From the NCBI RefSeq assembly GCF_905147365.1, contig NC_056412.1:8424001-8488000 (forward strand): a stretch of 64,000 nt of DNA. Reading direction: 5' to 3'. Shown piece by piece: positions 21,720 to 33,210 of the stretch (the stretch's first letter is position 1; each line of letters opens with the position of its first letter). A program made the position numbers and the translations under genes. The notes under the pieces are model-generated. The model was not told the origin of the DNA. It saw only the letters and a list, made by a program, of their open reading frames with translations, and made no database searches. This DNA is from Aricia agestis. Lineage: Eukaryota > Arthropoda > Insecta > Lepidoptera > Lycaenidae.

Positions 21720-21907
21720 TGACTGTTAATACGGCTGTGCTCCATGGCGTGTGACAGTGGCGGTGTCCGGACACGGCCGAGCGCCGGCGGCCGGAGGGTC
21801 GCGGCCAGCCTCCGTGCCAGTCTACCTCTGCCGCTTAGTCACATGCGCGCGCGCACCTGAGTACGCACAAAACGCGACCGTGTGATAAAAACTCGTGTTC
21901 GACCCAG
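21720..21907 (+). promoter_or_regulatory. CpG-rich promoter / 5' leader of the DGK gene, second promoter
   Basis: A sharply GC-rich stretch (GAGCGCCGGCGGCCGGAGGG and neighbours) rises out of AT-rich intron and runs into a short ATG-initiated frame with a donor. Together with its position in the middle of the first intron, this suggests an internal promoter. No TATA box is evident, and the start site cannot be set. Confidence 0.5.
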
Positions 21908-21981
21908 ATGGGATTCTTGAGTGTGTCCTTGGCAGTGTTCAAAAAGTGCCCTAATTTCAAACCCAAAAGGAAACGAAAGAG
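21908..21981 (+). CDS. rdgA: Candidate alternative first coding exon (isoform B) of the DGK gene
   Basis: ATG 21908 opens 24 codons that begin MGFLSVSLAVF and continue KKCPNFKPKRKRK. They are followed by AG and a donor, GAAAGAG|GTACGA. The exon ends after two bases (AG), the same phase as the candidate exon at 3698-3891, so either could splice to 44072 and keep frame (AG+A = Arg). A short, strongly basic start is plausible for DGK zeta/iota isoforms, which vary at the N-terminus. It is too short for conservation to be judged by eye. The evidence is CpG leader, phase and clean donor. Confidence 0.5.
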
Positions 21982-22910
21982 GTACGATTTTAGAAGATCC
22001 GCGAGCGAGCTGATAACGGTTATCTGATAAAGTTGAGTCTTTCATCTCGACTTGTTGCGTGTGTGTTGTCAAATGTAGTAATCGTAATACAACTTAGCGG
22101 TACAAAGTTTTCGGTCAAAGGAGAGAAGTCAGTTACGTCATGAAACTCATGATCCATAAACACTGAACAATGGTGATTTTCGTGTTATCTCTAATTGCCG
22201 TAACTTGCTGCTTCAGTATTTACTGCCTATATTTGACTTCAACTATATTATATTATATAAAATATAATATAATATAGTTTCATATAAATTAAATACGGTA
22301 AATTACTTTATAATATATTACCTTTAAAGCGTGTTTACAACTTGTGGTAAGTACTACCAACTGTCACAACATTTTTGGATATTGAATACATATAATTAAA
22401 AGATTTTTTTTACGATTTTCCTCAATAAAACTAAGAAGCTGCTACTTAAGCCCATTATGAGAAGCATAATTATATTTATGTTCATAAAACGTGCTAAGTA
22501 ATTAGTTATGTATGAGTTATGCTAAGATTGTCTTATTTACGTCTACTTGTGAAAATTTAATACATAATATTATGATTACCTGTTGCTTTGACCTTCACAT
22601 AGAAATAATATCAACAGTATATTCGCAGGTACTATTAACATTAGTAAAGGTTAGTATAACATTTTCTAATAAGGGTAGGCCAACAGATATGGTACAATTA
22701 TAATTTAAGCAACAGATGACAAATCAAAAATTTTGAATCAAAATGTACATAATTGGTAACAAAATTCAACAAGAAAAGATTGTACTCAGTTGTTAGCCTT
22801 TCGTCCGCTTCCTTGTTTTTATTTTTTCAATTCATAATGACCTTGATAGCGTGTGCATAATACGTCTTGTAGTCGGCGAATTTTTTTACCGATAACCAAA
22901 TAAAGTAATC
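21982..22910. other. Intron after the second first exon
   Basis: No coding signal. An AT-rich palindrome at about 22235-22282 (CAACTATATTATATTATATA, inverted at the right) is the only structure seen. The short frame at 22512-22703 has no family resemblance. Confidence 0.5.
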
Positions 22911-23370
22911 GGCCAAGTGCGAGTCGGACTCGCGCATGGAGGGTTCCGTACCGTTTTAGAGCAAATCATTTTTATCTTTTTTTGTATGTACCCTTAAATA
23001 TTATTTATTTTATTTTTATTTTATTATTATTCATTAAAGTACACATATAATTAAGGATTTTATGAAAATTTCAAGGGCCTAATTGTTGCCATTAATGAAA
23101 TTGAGCAAAAAAGGCCTAAATAATCACGTTTGTTGTGTGGGAGCCCCCCTTAAATATTGAAATTAATTTGTTTTTAGTATTAATTTTCTTGTTATAGCGG
23201 CAACAGAAATACACAATCTGTGAAAATTTCAGGAGTCCAGCTGTAGCGGTTCTTGACATACAGCCTGGAGACAGACAGACAGACGGACAGGCAGACGGAT
23301 GGACAGACGGACAGACATCGAAGTCTCAGTAATAGGGTCCCGTTTTTACCCTTTGGGTGCGGAACCCTAG
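22911..23370 (+). repeat. Lepidopteran GGGTTCCGTACC repeat, forward copy
   Basis: It runs GGCCAAGTGCGAGTCGGACT, GGGTTCCGTACCGTTTTAG, a body with AGTCCAGCTGTAGCGGTTCT and CAGCCTGGAGACAGACAGAC, and ends TACCCTTTGGGTGCGGAACC. An inverted relative follows at 23425-23697 and a third, partial, at about 47265-47510. It is a very common lepidopteran repeat; I do not know its transposition class. Confidence 0.75.
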
Positions 23371-23424
23371 AAATGAGGAGAACATAATAATATTATATTC
23401 GGCTGTAGGCCTATAATATCTATT

Positions 23425-23697
23425 TTTAGGGTTCCGTACCCAAAGGGTAAAAACAGGACCCTATTACTAAGACTTCATTGTCTGTCCGTCTGTCTATCTC
23501 CAGGCTGTATGTCAAGAACCGCTACAGCTGGACTCAATGTATCTCAAGAAACGCTATAGCTAGAGTTCTGAAATTTTCATAGATTATGTATATTTGTTGC
23601 CGCTATAAGAACAAATAAGTTCTGAAAACAACTAAAAAAATGTATTCGGGGATAAAGGAACCCTATATTGCGCGTGGCACGACTCGCACTTGGCCAA
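23425..23697 (-). repeat. Lepidopteran GGGTTCCGTACC repeat, inverted copy
   Basis: On the minus strand it contains GGCCAAGTGCGAGTCGTGCC at 23697 and ends GGTACGGAACCCT at 23425, with the same body as the forward copy 55 bp to the left but shorter. The pair makes a large hairpin-capable arrangement. Confidence 0.75.
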
Positions 23698-24117
23698 TTT
23701 TTTAAAATTAAATATATTATGATAATTATTCTGTACCCTTTTCTGCACCCTATTTCAATTAATTTTGATTTACTTAACCTAAAATATTATCAGTTATCCC
23801 CTTTTTTTGTTTCATGCTGTGATAAAAGCAGAGTGTCATGCTACATTTTTGATCTCAGTATTCATCTAAAGCATTTTTATATTATATTTTTAGCGCCCCA
23901 CATTGTTTCACCTACTTTCAAATCAAAGCCTCTAATACGCGACGCCCCCATGTTTTCTGGGTCCCACACCGCCCCCCTTTAGACCTTCAGCGCCCACAAT
24001 GGGGCGTTATCGCCCACTTTGGGAAAGGCTGATCTAAAGCATAATAGATTTTCAGTAACATTTCCAGGTATCAGAATTCTCTTGATCTTATTTTCTCTAG
24101 TCCTGTCGAATGCGGTC
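23698..24117. other. Intron with a CCCC-rich decayed patch
   Basis: The stretch 23890-24010 (GCGCCCCACATTGTTTCACC, CGCCCACAATGGGGCG) looks like a decayed hAT-type fragment, but no termini or target duplication can be fixed. Confidence 0.35.
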
Positions 24118-24120
24118 TTA

Positions 24121-24310
24121 AGGAGTGAGCACACTGAGACGGGCCATGCCGGGGCTCATCGCAAAAATCCTCCATACAATTTGTATGGAAGCGGAAATCC
24201 CCTGCGCCCCGACTCAGTGTACGTTACGCACATCCGCTTCCATACAAATTGTATGGAGGCGGATTTTTGCGATGAACCCCGGCACGGCCCGTCTCAGTGT
24301 GCTCACTCCT
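24121..24310. mobile_element. Palindromic MITE, family 1 copy B
   Basis: Inverted ends AGGAGTGAGCACACTGAGAC and the matching right end, flanked by TTA on both sides (24118-24120, 24311-24313). This copy thus shows an intact 3-bp duplication, as made by PIF/Harbinger-type transposases. It is about 190 bp, and almost all of it folds back. Confidence 0.85.
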
Positions 24311-24465
24311 TTATAGGGTGTTCAAACAGTGTGAAATGCCGTACGTGATGCGGACGGTTGACCCCACAAATTGTGGACATCCTTCGGTTTCCTTTCTACT
24401 AAATGGATGGATATATCACCCTATTTGTTTTCAATTTATACGAAAGTAGATGACGCGGACGCCCG

Positions 24466-24985
24466 CAACTCCGTTGCGCGAAAATTCATTTATCGTGCGT
24501 GAACCGTTATATGTACATATTATAAAAAGTATGATAATATGACCTTTCCCGGGACTTTCCGTGCCAAATTTCAGCAAAACCTATTCAGCAGTTTGGGGTG
24601 AAGTGGCAACAGACAGACAGACAACTTTCACATTTATCTAACTTAATATTATAGAGCGGAAGAGTTTGTTTAAACGCGCTAATCTCAGAAAATACTGGTC
24701 CGAGTTAAAAAATCTTTAAGTGTTGGATTTATCGAGGAAACCTATATATTTTATCACGCTAAGACTAATATAGGTGCGAAGAAAATATAGACTAAAATGT
24801 GAAAAAAACGGGGGAAATTATTTGAAATTGCTTATTATCTTAAGAACTACTCGAGAATTTTTTATGTTATTTGGCACACATGAAGAATAGACCATGTGAA
24901 GGGATATCCGCTATTTTTTGCGGAGAAATGTACGGTGTCCGTGAAATTCCTAAATTACGCTGCCGAAGCCGCAAGGAACTACTTG
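24466..24985. mobile_element. Decayed Helitron-type repeats
   Basis: 24466-24643 carries CGCCCGCAACTCCGTTGCGC, GCCAAATTTCAGCAAAACC, CAACAGACAGACAGACAACT. 24644-24985 is a decayed H2 relative (AGCGGAAGAGTTTGTT, ATCTCAGAAAATACTGGTCC, TTTATCACGCTAAGACTAAT) ending near TGCCGAAGCCGCAAGGAAC without a CTAG. Confidence 0.6.
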
Positions 24986-26100
24986 TATGTACGAAAGTAT
25001 TTTCTAACCCTTCACTAAGCCACAGCACTAAAGTTGTGACATAAATTATTTAATTGCAAACCAACTTCAAAACTTATTTCTGAAAAGAGTTGACTGAAGG
25101 GTTTCGTACAAAACAGCTAAACCCATTATTTTGAATTGTGCTCGTCTCAAATTTGCGTAAGTAAATACAGACTGGTGAAGTGGTGACAGGCGGACAAACA
25201 GTCAGTGTCATGAATAGGGCTCACTGAGAAATACTATTTGGGTAGGTACGGAAAGCAGAATCCTGCAGGTATTAAATGTTTTGTTAAAAATAGTCTTTAA
25301 AATTCAGTTGTTTTTGTGCCCAGCATATACGAGTACACCATTCAAGGTTCGTAAATATTAAATTAAAAAAAACATCGTAGAATTTTGCTGCGAAAGAAGT
25401 GATTTAAACATAATTCAGAAATCTTTATTGGTATAAATTTTAATCTTTATTTGAGTAACTTTATTAAGATTTAAAGATGAATCACGGTCATTATTTTAGA
25501 AGCGTAAGAAAATTAACCCTTATTATTGGAATCAGGATGAAAATAAAAATTTAAGATTTCTATTAAACACTGGTTTATTTATTTTAACTTTTACTACTGT
25601 ATGTAACTTTTGTTACAATCATTATAAGAACTTTTTACTATATTATGATACTAACGACAAGTAAATAATTTGCCCTACATTTCAATTAATTTATGAAAAC
25701 GTTATCAATGTGTACGAAATAAGGTATTCAAGTCTTACATATTTACGTTAAGCTAGCAATAATTGTGATTTAGTAACTAGAAGCAAAAAAGTATTATTAT
25801 AATATATCTTACTATCCCTTAAACTCTACTTAAACTACTCTTATTGTATATTGACGCCTCCATAAGCGTGAGGCGCTTGTCGAATGTCGAAATTTTTGCT
25901 CCAACTATAATGAACATTAGCAAAAATTTTGATTCCTGTTTTGGTCGAAAAATTTTGATTCCTGTTTTGGTCGGTCCAGTGCAGTGCAGACTGACCTGAT
26001 TGTTTGGCAAGAATCAAAACGCCTGGGCATGCGGAACGCCTGATCTCTCACCAGTCGCGTCGGTCATCCGTCCCACTGTGTTACCAGAGATAAGAAAACA
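24986..26100. other. Intron, mostly unremarkable; one 26-bp duplication
   Basis: AT-rich, with no coding motif. At 25922-25973 a 26-bp unit (AAAAATTTTGATTCCTGTTT plus TTGGTCG) is present twice in perfect tandem. Confidence 0.55.
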
Positions 26101-26129
26101 TGGAATTCTGTCAAATCCATACAAATGAG

Positions 26130-26745
26130 TATGTTTTAAAATATATGGAGTCTAGTCCAAATTTCCACCACGAAGGAGACCTATATAGTAAAATTGTCTA
26201 CTAAATACCATGGACTAAGAAAAATAAATACTGAATCATTATTACCGACCAGACCGCAGAAAAGTTATGGCTGAATGAAAAGTCGTGTTTTTTTACCATT
26301 TTGTATGAAAAATATTGTAGATTTAATAAAAATGTGTTGAGTTTGGTGCAAATGTCCACAACCAATAACACTTACGTAATGGTCTGCTAAATATGGAGTT
26401 ATTATATAACTGAACCGTAACCAAAAATATCCTGTAAGTCATGACAGAATGAAAAAGTTTTATTCCATAAAAAAGTATTAATAAGATCCATTGCACTTTT
26501 TAACTACTCAATCTATGTTATGGCATGTCGCTTGGCATTTCCTTTTAGGTTTTCACTGAAATATATGAATATCAGTATCAATATTTTCACTCAATAAAAT
26601 ATTTTTTCATATTATGGTCATAACTTTTTACTGACAGCTTATTTTTTATTTGTATTATAATGAAATTTACTCTATATTTAATGGACCATAAGTCAATATG
26701 GATCTCGTTAGTGGTGGAGATTTGGACCACTTTATTCATTCTCCT
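26130..26745. mobile_element. Long imperfect inverted-repeat element
   Basis: GTCCAAATTTCCACCACGAA and the following ACTAAATACCATGGACTAAG at the left pair imperfectly with AATGGACCATAAGTC and GTTAGTGGTGGAGATTTGGA at the right. Inner parts (TAACTTTT...TGAAAA) also mirror. About 600 bp, no coding frame. Confidence 0.5.
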
Positions 26746-26775
26746 TTATGCCGCGCCGCGCCTAGCCTCGCCTTG

Positions 26776-26930
26776 TCGCGTTGCGGTTTGAATCAACCCT
26801 AAATGCATTTCTAAATTTGAACTGAATTTACAGGTTTTTCAATTGCGTGAGACGTCTTGCAAATCTGTCAAATCCATACAAATTTAGAAATGCATCTACG
26901 CGTCGCTTTGCGGTCTGAATTAACCCTAAA
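26776..26930. mobile_element. MITE, family 2 copy B
   Basis: The body GTGAGACGTCTTGCAAATCT, GTCAAATCCATACAAATTTA, CATCTACGCGTCGCTTTGCG, ends in GTCTGAATTAACCCT. The left end is rearranged: a reversed terminal piece (GCGTTGCGGTTTGAATCAAC) replaces the usual start. Confidence 0.75.
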
Positions 26931-28175
26931 ATGACTTCTGACCTATCCTATTCGTCACCAAAACGTAGGTAGGTGGCGTTATGATAATATTATTAGTTGT
27001 TACTCTAATTGGATTAAGAGCAAATCCGAGCTATTTCTATAAATAATAATCATAATTCATAACTAATATTATGTCATCATAAGTGAGTATTTTAGTGAGT
27101 AGTGTACTGCGCAGCAAATTACCTACTAGTTTAGTATTACAGTCATAATATATCATGCCATTTTTATAACATTACAATAATAATAATTATAGAAATGTTT
27201 TGTTAAAAAATTGTCACAGTTAAACATAAATATTTAAAAAAAAACACTACAGAAAATAGGGCACATAATTTTCTGTTCACTTCATAACGTTAAGGCAGGA
27301 AAAGATTAAGGTCCGAAAATATACTGTATAATAACGAAATTGCTAAACAAGGCTGAGCCCAATAACCTTAATCTGTCAGCTGATTCATCACAAAGTTTAT
27401 TTCAAAACTTTCGTTTAGACTTTAGAGCAAAAGAAGACATTTTGAAAATAGCTGTGGGACGTGAGTTGAATCAACTGGTAATGTGAGGTAAATGACCTTA
27501 GGAGTAGATTTGTTTTGTAACTTATTTTTTAATAGTACCATAGACGAATATGACGAATAAGATAGTAGCTACCTACAGGTTGCCTCAATGAAACTATCAT
27601 GTAAATCTCTTACGTTTTAAATTTCAAAATATATTTCTACTTTTTCGAGAAGAAGAGAAGGAAGAAAGAATCTACTTTTTTATCTTTTCAATTTGATTAG
27701 TTAATGCTTTGACTACCTTTTAAAAGAGTTAAATGAATAGATAAACTTCTGTCAAGAAACCTCAGAATAACCGGACGCTAGACTCGTACTTTACAGGGTG
27801 TCCCAAAACTAAGTGTTATTACTTCAGTTGTGTATAAGTTCCATGTATAGAGGTTACTGTGAAAATACAAACCCTTGGTTTTGTTACACCTTGTATATAA
27901 TATAATTATGGTAGGTTACAAGCGTGGCACATTTCGATTTCTATCATTAATAAAAAAACATAATATTTTCAGATCGATATTGTGTTATAGCAGTAATTAC
28001 AGACTATCACGCGAAGGCACTGTCTAACCGTGACGGCTAGTATTAATTTTAAATTGTACCATTCATACTAAATGCCCTTTGTAATGCTTATCAGGTAGTG
28101 ACCAGTGGAAATCAGTACCTCATTAGGCTTACGTTAAAAAATACAAAGGACTCTGTCGATATTCTTCATCCAGCA
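26931..28175. other. AT-rich intron, nothing recognised
   Basis: No open frame with family resemblance and no long inverted repeat. Confidence 0.5.
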
Positions 28176-28810
28176 TTAAGAGCGTTTACACCTTTCACGC
28201 TCAATTTGGCTTAAAACTGTACTTTTCAAATTTGAAAAAATCATCAAACACTTATCTTTATAAAAATGTTGATAACCTATTTTTATAGGAAATTTCACTG
28301 TCTATAAAGTAAGCAGAGAGTTAGAAAAGAACGATTTATAGAGTATTAATTGTACATTAAATCTCGATACCTTAACAGAGGTTTTCTTAAATTCCGTTTT
28401 AGTATCAGTTTAGAAGCTTTTAATTTACGAAACCAGCGACAGATCTAATTAAAAAATATTAAAAACCTATTGACAAGATCCTTAAGCAAATAGTTAGCAG
28501 AACAAAATATTTCGTTTAGGTATATAACTTTATGTAATTTAAATTCAAAGAATGAGAAATATCAAAGAAATATCAAGGAATTAAAACTATCTTTTTACCC
28601 ATTTATTTAACTTAATTTAATATAATAATAGCTTCATATCATATAAGAACACTTTAATTTAAAAAAATGTTTTTAAATATCAACAAATCTTTTGTTGTTT
28701 TTTTATCTACAAATATTTTAAAACTACTATAAATCGCTGCGCGCAAAGCAATTCAAATAGTCCGCCGCAGGTTTGTATGGAAACTTGAAATTAGGTGTAA
28801 ACGTTCTTAA
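28176..28810. mobile_element. TIR element with TTAAGA(A/G)CGTTTACACC ends
   Basis: TTAAGAGCGTTTACACCT at the left and AGGTGTAAACGTTCTTAA at the right are near-perfect inverted repeats of 18 bp that include TTAA. The 600-bp interior is AT-rich and non-coding. It could be a MITE with TTAA target; no second copy was noticed in the window. Confidence 0.6.
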
Positions 28811-29126
28811 GCCCCGTAAAAGCTAAAACCACAATAACAATAAACAGTAGACCATATTCATACTAAGCCGTCTGAATAGCACGCATATGGTGATAATATA
28901 CCTGAGCCATCGCAAACAGGGCGACTTGTCGTCGCGTCTACGCCGCGTCATACGCGGTGTTGTGGTTTGTATGATGTATCTATCTTGTCGTCGCGTCTAG
29001 TCGCCGAGCTGTCGCCTAGCGTGCGCCTACACTTAAGTAGCAAATGTTGGCGAGTTTCACGACTTAAAGGCTGCATTTTCCACCGGAGCTTCTTTGGGAC
29101 TTGAGAGGAATGTGTTGGTGAATCTT
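28811..29126. other. GC-richer intron patch
   Basis: Contains two copies of CTTGTCGTCGCGTCTA (about 28924 and 28984) separated by about 60 bp, and CGCCGCGTCATACGCGG. The minus-strand frame here has no family resemblance. Probably a decayed MITE. Confidence 0.35.
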
Positions 29127-29282
29127 TTAGGGTTAATTCAGACCGCAATATGACGCGTAGATGAATTTCTATTTTCGTACTGAATTCACAGATTGCAATT
29201 GCGTGAGACGTCTTGCAAATCTGTCAAATTCATACTTTAGAAATGCATCTACGCGTCGCGTTGCGGTCTGAATTGACCCTTA
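29127..29282. mobile_element. MITE, family 2 copy C
   Basis: Terminal inverted repeats TAGGGTTAATTCAGACCGCA and GCGGTCTGAATTGACCCTTA. The interior contains ATGACGCGTAGATG and its inverse CATCTACGCGTCGCG and the shared GCGTGAGACGTCTTGCAAAT. It is the most complete of the three copies (about 155 bp). Confidence 0.85.
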
Positions 29283-29313
29283 CGCTACTGTATAGGTAAT
29301 ACTTGTACTAGAC

Positions 29314-29617
29314 CAGGGGTCACCAAATGGCCGCCGACCCATTGTGTCCGGACCAAGCATTTTCAAAGATGAACTTGAAATTTTAGGTCTCGACTTACTG
29401 ATCAACATCTCCAGGATCAATTTCACTCCAAACATCAGAGAGAACAATTAGCTACAAAAAAAACACTTTTCTCATTGATATGTACATGATGATGAAAAAA
29501 AACCTTTGTAATTTCCAAAATTAACTTTGTTTAATTTTTTAAAATAAAATGTGCGGACCGCGAAGGTCATTTCAATTCTTAAAATGGACCCCGAACGAAA
29601 CTAATTGGTGACCCCTG
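29314..29617. mobile_element. hAT-type non-autonomous element with perfect 8-bp target duplication
   Basis: Ends CAGGGGTCACCAA and TTGGTGACCCCTG (13-bp perfect terminal inverted repeats) of the CAG(G)GGT type used by hAT transposons. Flanking TACTAGAC at 29306-29313 is exactly repeated at 29618-29625, the 8-bp duplication of hAT transposases. It is 304 bp with no coding capacity. The interior includes GGCCGCCGACCCATTGTG and GCGGACCGCGAAGGTCATT. Confidence 0.92.
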
Positions 29618-29625
29618 TACTAGAC

Positions 29626-30069
29626 TAATACGGTAATCTCACATATTATGTGTTCTGTGATCTCCCATCATTATCATTTAAAGCAACACAAAACCCGTAT
29701 AACACAGTCATACGTATTTCATACTGCGGATAATTATGTAAATAGCGGCTACACGCGCGACGTAATTACGTGACATTGATAAAAACATATTCAGAGGCAA
29801 ATGACGCACTGCTATTATACAAATCGTTTCCTGATATTAAGTTAAACCATCCGATGTACGGTCGAAGACTGATTAGTTCACGTTTGTAAGCTTTATCACC
29901 AAGAAACTTATTTTTTGGTAAAAACTCAAAATTACTAAGTATATTATACTCATGTGAACCTTACCTTAAATACCTACAATTCTGTCTACTCTGCTAAAAT
30001 GATAGCTGGGTCTTTAATATGTTGATCATTATAATGGATTAAATTAATATTTAACTTGAAATAATAATT
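29626..30069. other. AT-rich intron, nothing recognised
   Basis: No coding motif or repeat termini were found. Confidence 0.5.
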
Positions 30070-30175
30070 TTGGTATGGATAGACTTTGAGTCCCCGGAAA
30101 GGACAAAATATACTTTTTATCCCGAAAAATGTACGGTTCCCGCGAGTAAAAATATTTTTTGCGGGCATCAACTAG
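30070..30175 (+). mobile_element. Helitron 3' end
   Basis: GGTATGGATAGACTTTGAGT, CCCGGAAAGGACAAAATATA, CTTTTTATCCCGAAAAATGT, ACGGTTCCCGCG, then TTGCGGGCATCAA and CTAG|T at 30172-30175. It is a fragment of the family that has the 52737-52886 copy. Confidence 0.6.
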
Positions 30176-30514
30176 TTTAATATAAAGTTTAGATCAAAAT
30201 AAATACGAGAGTTGGATTGTCCACTGTTCAAGTGTGTGATGTGTCTAAATTCGGAGCTATATCTGCAGAGACCAGCTTACAAATTCAAATTTTCGCTCCG
30301 ATTTTTCTAAAGAATTAATTATTACTAGCAAATGTAAAATTCAAATCGGAATCTAAATATGTGATTATAATTATATTCCTTCGATCGTGGATTGTTGGAA
30401 ATTTGTTATTTTATTGTTGTCGTGATCCCCGGTGATCTTATGGGGCTTGATAGGATATTCTATGCTAGGTTTTTGACTTTTGTATAAATCAACTAAAAAG
30501 CTTTTTAATTAACA

Positions 30515-31172
30515 CAATAGGCTACATTTTAACCGACTTCCAAAAAGGAGGGGGTGATAATATTATGTTCGACGGTAAATATTATTATATAATGTTTATT
30601 TTTACGGTTTGTAAACGAATTTTTAAAATTTTTCTTTTTGTGTCATACTGCATAGGGTACCAATTGGCAGTTTGGTACCATGTTCACAAAGGTGATTGGT
30701 GAATTAGCCTGATGAAGAGATAAGTACATAATATTAAGTAATCGAGGGAACTCCTCAAAATTTGGAAACATAATATTTTGTTGATTTTGGTTTTATAAGA
30801 AGTACCAAGATTGAAGATATACTTATTTAACCCATCAAGCCCCATAAATCACCGGTGAGCAAGACACAAAAGAATAACAATAGATTTCCAAGAATCCACG
30901 ATCGAAGGATTAAGAACCCAAAGTATATATTAATATATTATGTTAATCACATTCATCATCATTATCATCACTACCATTACACCATGCGTCATTGAGATAA
31001 AAAATCCAATAATATTTATACTCAGGTATACATATTATAATATAGGTATATCTATTATATTTCACTTAAAACCGTGAGTAATACCGTTGGACACAGCTAG
31101 TTTAAAATAAAAAAAATTACATATTTGAAGTCTACAGCCGAACATCCTTCACGTTCTAGGAAGTCGGTTAAG
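30515..31172. repeat. Lepidopteran ACCGACTTCCAAAAAGGAGG repeat
   Basis: ATTTTAACCGACTTCCAAAA at the left and CTAGGAAGTCGGTTAAG at the right are inverted ends of a repeat that also contains AATCGAGGGAACTCCTCAAA and CATCATCATTATCATCACTA. A shorter relative is at 35488-35935. Class unknown; no protein coded. Confidence 0.7.
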
Positions 31173-31400
31173 AATTGATATGCTACTGGTTTTGGAGCTT
31201 TACGATATTAAAGGTTGACTAGGTCTTAATTCCTATAAGACAGCAAGGTTCGAAACGGATACTTAAGTTCTTAACCTTGGCATAGAAAGCTCGATCTTGG
31301 CGGTGAACCGTGCACGCCAGCTAAGGAAACTGGCTTGAGCAAACTGGTTTCGCAGACATTATATAATTTTATTTATAGGTACCAACAGTCAAAACATCCT

Positions 31401-31488
31401 CACGGCGTATCCACACGCGGCAAGGCAGTCTGAAAGCCAGTGGCAAACCCCGGCGGTTTAAGCCGGCGGAATGTGTGGATACGCCGTT
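31401..31488. mobile_element. Small GC-rich MITE (ACGGCGTATCCACAC)
   Basis: CACGGCGTATCCACACGCGG and ATGTGTGGATACGCCGTTTA form inverted ends around a GC-rich centre (CCCCGGCGGTTTAAGCCGGC). 88 bp. Confidence 0.75.
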
Positions 31489-32344
31489 TAATATACAAAG
31501 TAAATATTAAAACATTTAAAATTTATATACATACAATGTTATTTGTACACGTACAAAAATATTTAAGTTCTCCCAAAAATGTATAATATAAATTGTTAAT
31601 TTATCCCACTTGCCGTAGCTACTAAACTACCAACGATATCGAGTTCTGGCTTAGCAAGAATGACGTCATCGGCGGCACAAAAGGGAATATGAAATAAAAT
31701 AGAAGGGGGATTATGACGACGTTTGTAGCCGCATCTTCAACGCCTTGACTGGCTTAACCATTATATAATAGTGATCTCAAAATACGAGTACAATCACAAA
31801 CAGTAGAGTAACTTAGTTATGATCTTTAAATTAAACTCGTGCAACGCAGAGACGAGTATACGCGCTCTCGATGTGGCAGTATAATAATTATTGTTCTGCT
31901 CCCTAAAGTTACCTGAAATTATGCTCGTATCTGCGTGCGCCCAATTCTAGTGGCTCAGTACGAATATGCTCTACTGTATATTATTTATACTGTGTTGATG
32001 TCGTGGTGGACCGTGGACTACATCACCTACGTATCGACGTGATCAATCTACACTCCTTTCACAGTTAATTTACCTCCAGCAGCACCTCTATGCCGATGAC
32101 ATAATATATAAGGCCTACTCAGAAACTCCGAGGTACAACTGAATAGAATAGTTAGCTGTTCTCATGATGGATTCGAAGCTAACCAACCAGCCACTTTGAA
32201 TATTCGAGGAAGCAACAATAGGAGTTAATAAAAGCTGATTCCGAAATCAACGAAGCATTGTCTATGAAATCCCAGTTTGGTTTGGTGACAAACATTACAA
32301 TATCTAAGTTCTTAGCTCCCAAAATACTTGAATTGTAAAATAAC
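31489..32344. other. Intron, nothing recognised
   Basis: No motif-bearing frame. AT-rich with scattered CG dinucleotides (for example around 31850 and 32030). Confidence 0.5.
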
Positions 32345-32715
32345 TGTATTTTAAAAAGACAAAACCGACTTCAAAATTGTACGTAATTGAGAATTAAAAC
32401 TCCCTATCTCCTCAACTACTGAACCGATTTTGATGAAACTTACACTATTCCCTAAGTTGAACAATACTTAGTCCAACAAAAAAAGAATTACTGAAATTGG
32501 AATGGTAGTTCCAGAGATATGCGAACACAAACGTAAAAACATACATACATATAATATACACTTTTGGGCACATTTATTCAGACCACAGATTATAGAAGTA
32601 AAGACGCTGATATATACTAACATAATATAAGAAAATTGAGCAGTTCTGGAAATATTATAATATACATACGCGTCGAATTGATAACCTTCTTTTTTGAAGT
32701 CGGTTAAAAAGACGG
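32345..32715. repeat. Lepidopteran repeat with ACCGACTTCAAAA...TTTTGAAGTCGGTTAA ends
   Basis: AAAACCGACTTCAAAATTGT at the left and TTCTTTTTTGAAGTCGGTTA at the right are inverted ends. The inside has CTACTGAACCGATTTTGATG, AACTTACACT and GAATTGATAACCTTC. A very common lepidopteran repeat; no gene. Confidence 0.7.
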
Positions 32716-33210
32716 AGAAATTCCATGTAATGAGGGCTTTTCATTTATATTTTTTAACTACTCGTAGATGGCGTGGGAATAGACACTTCTAGATTTTCTA
32801 TTGGTTCCTCACCGATCTGAAATTATCTGCAGGTTGGCATCACTGACATATGGGTTGTGTTTCCAAAAAATATCAGTGTACTGTCAAGTGTGACATAAAT
32901 CAAAATATCTTAAACCTAAGCGATCATTGGCCTAAGCGATTAGGCTAGTACACTGGTAATAGTTTAGGAACACGCTGACATAATAAAAACTTGTCAAACT
33001 GAAACTTGACAACTGAAAGAGTTTTGGCGGGTATGTCACTTTCAAACTTCTTCTACTTTTTATTGTTGGTGTGGTTTTTATTATTTTTTCCCAAATTGTG
33101 TTATTTGGGTTTTTGATATTCATTATTGGTATAATATTAGCCATTAAATATCCGTTATCTTGCACAAGTGCAGGTAAGATGTTGTCAAAACCAAAATGTA
33201 TAAAATATAA
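32716..33210. other. Intron, nothing recognised
   Basis: Palindromic short motifs (ACTGACATATGGGT...CTGTCAAGTGTGAC) only. The minus-strand frame at 32932-33222 lacks family resemblance. Confidence 0.45.

Noticed and set aside
23270..23320. CRISPR-like or satellite array (CAGACAGACGGACAG...)
   Set aside because: It is a simple degenerate microsatellite inside a common lepidopteran repeat; no regular spacer structure.
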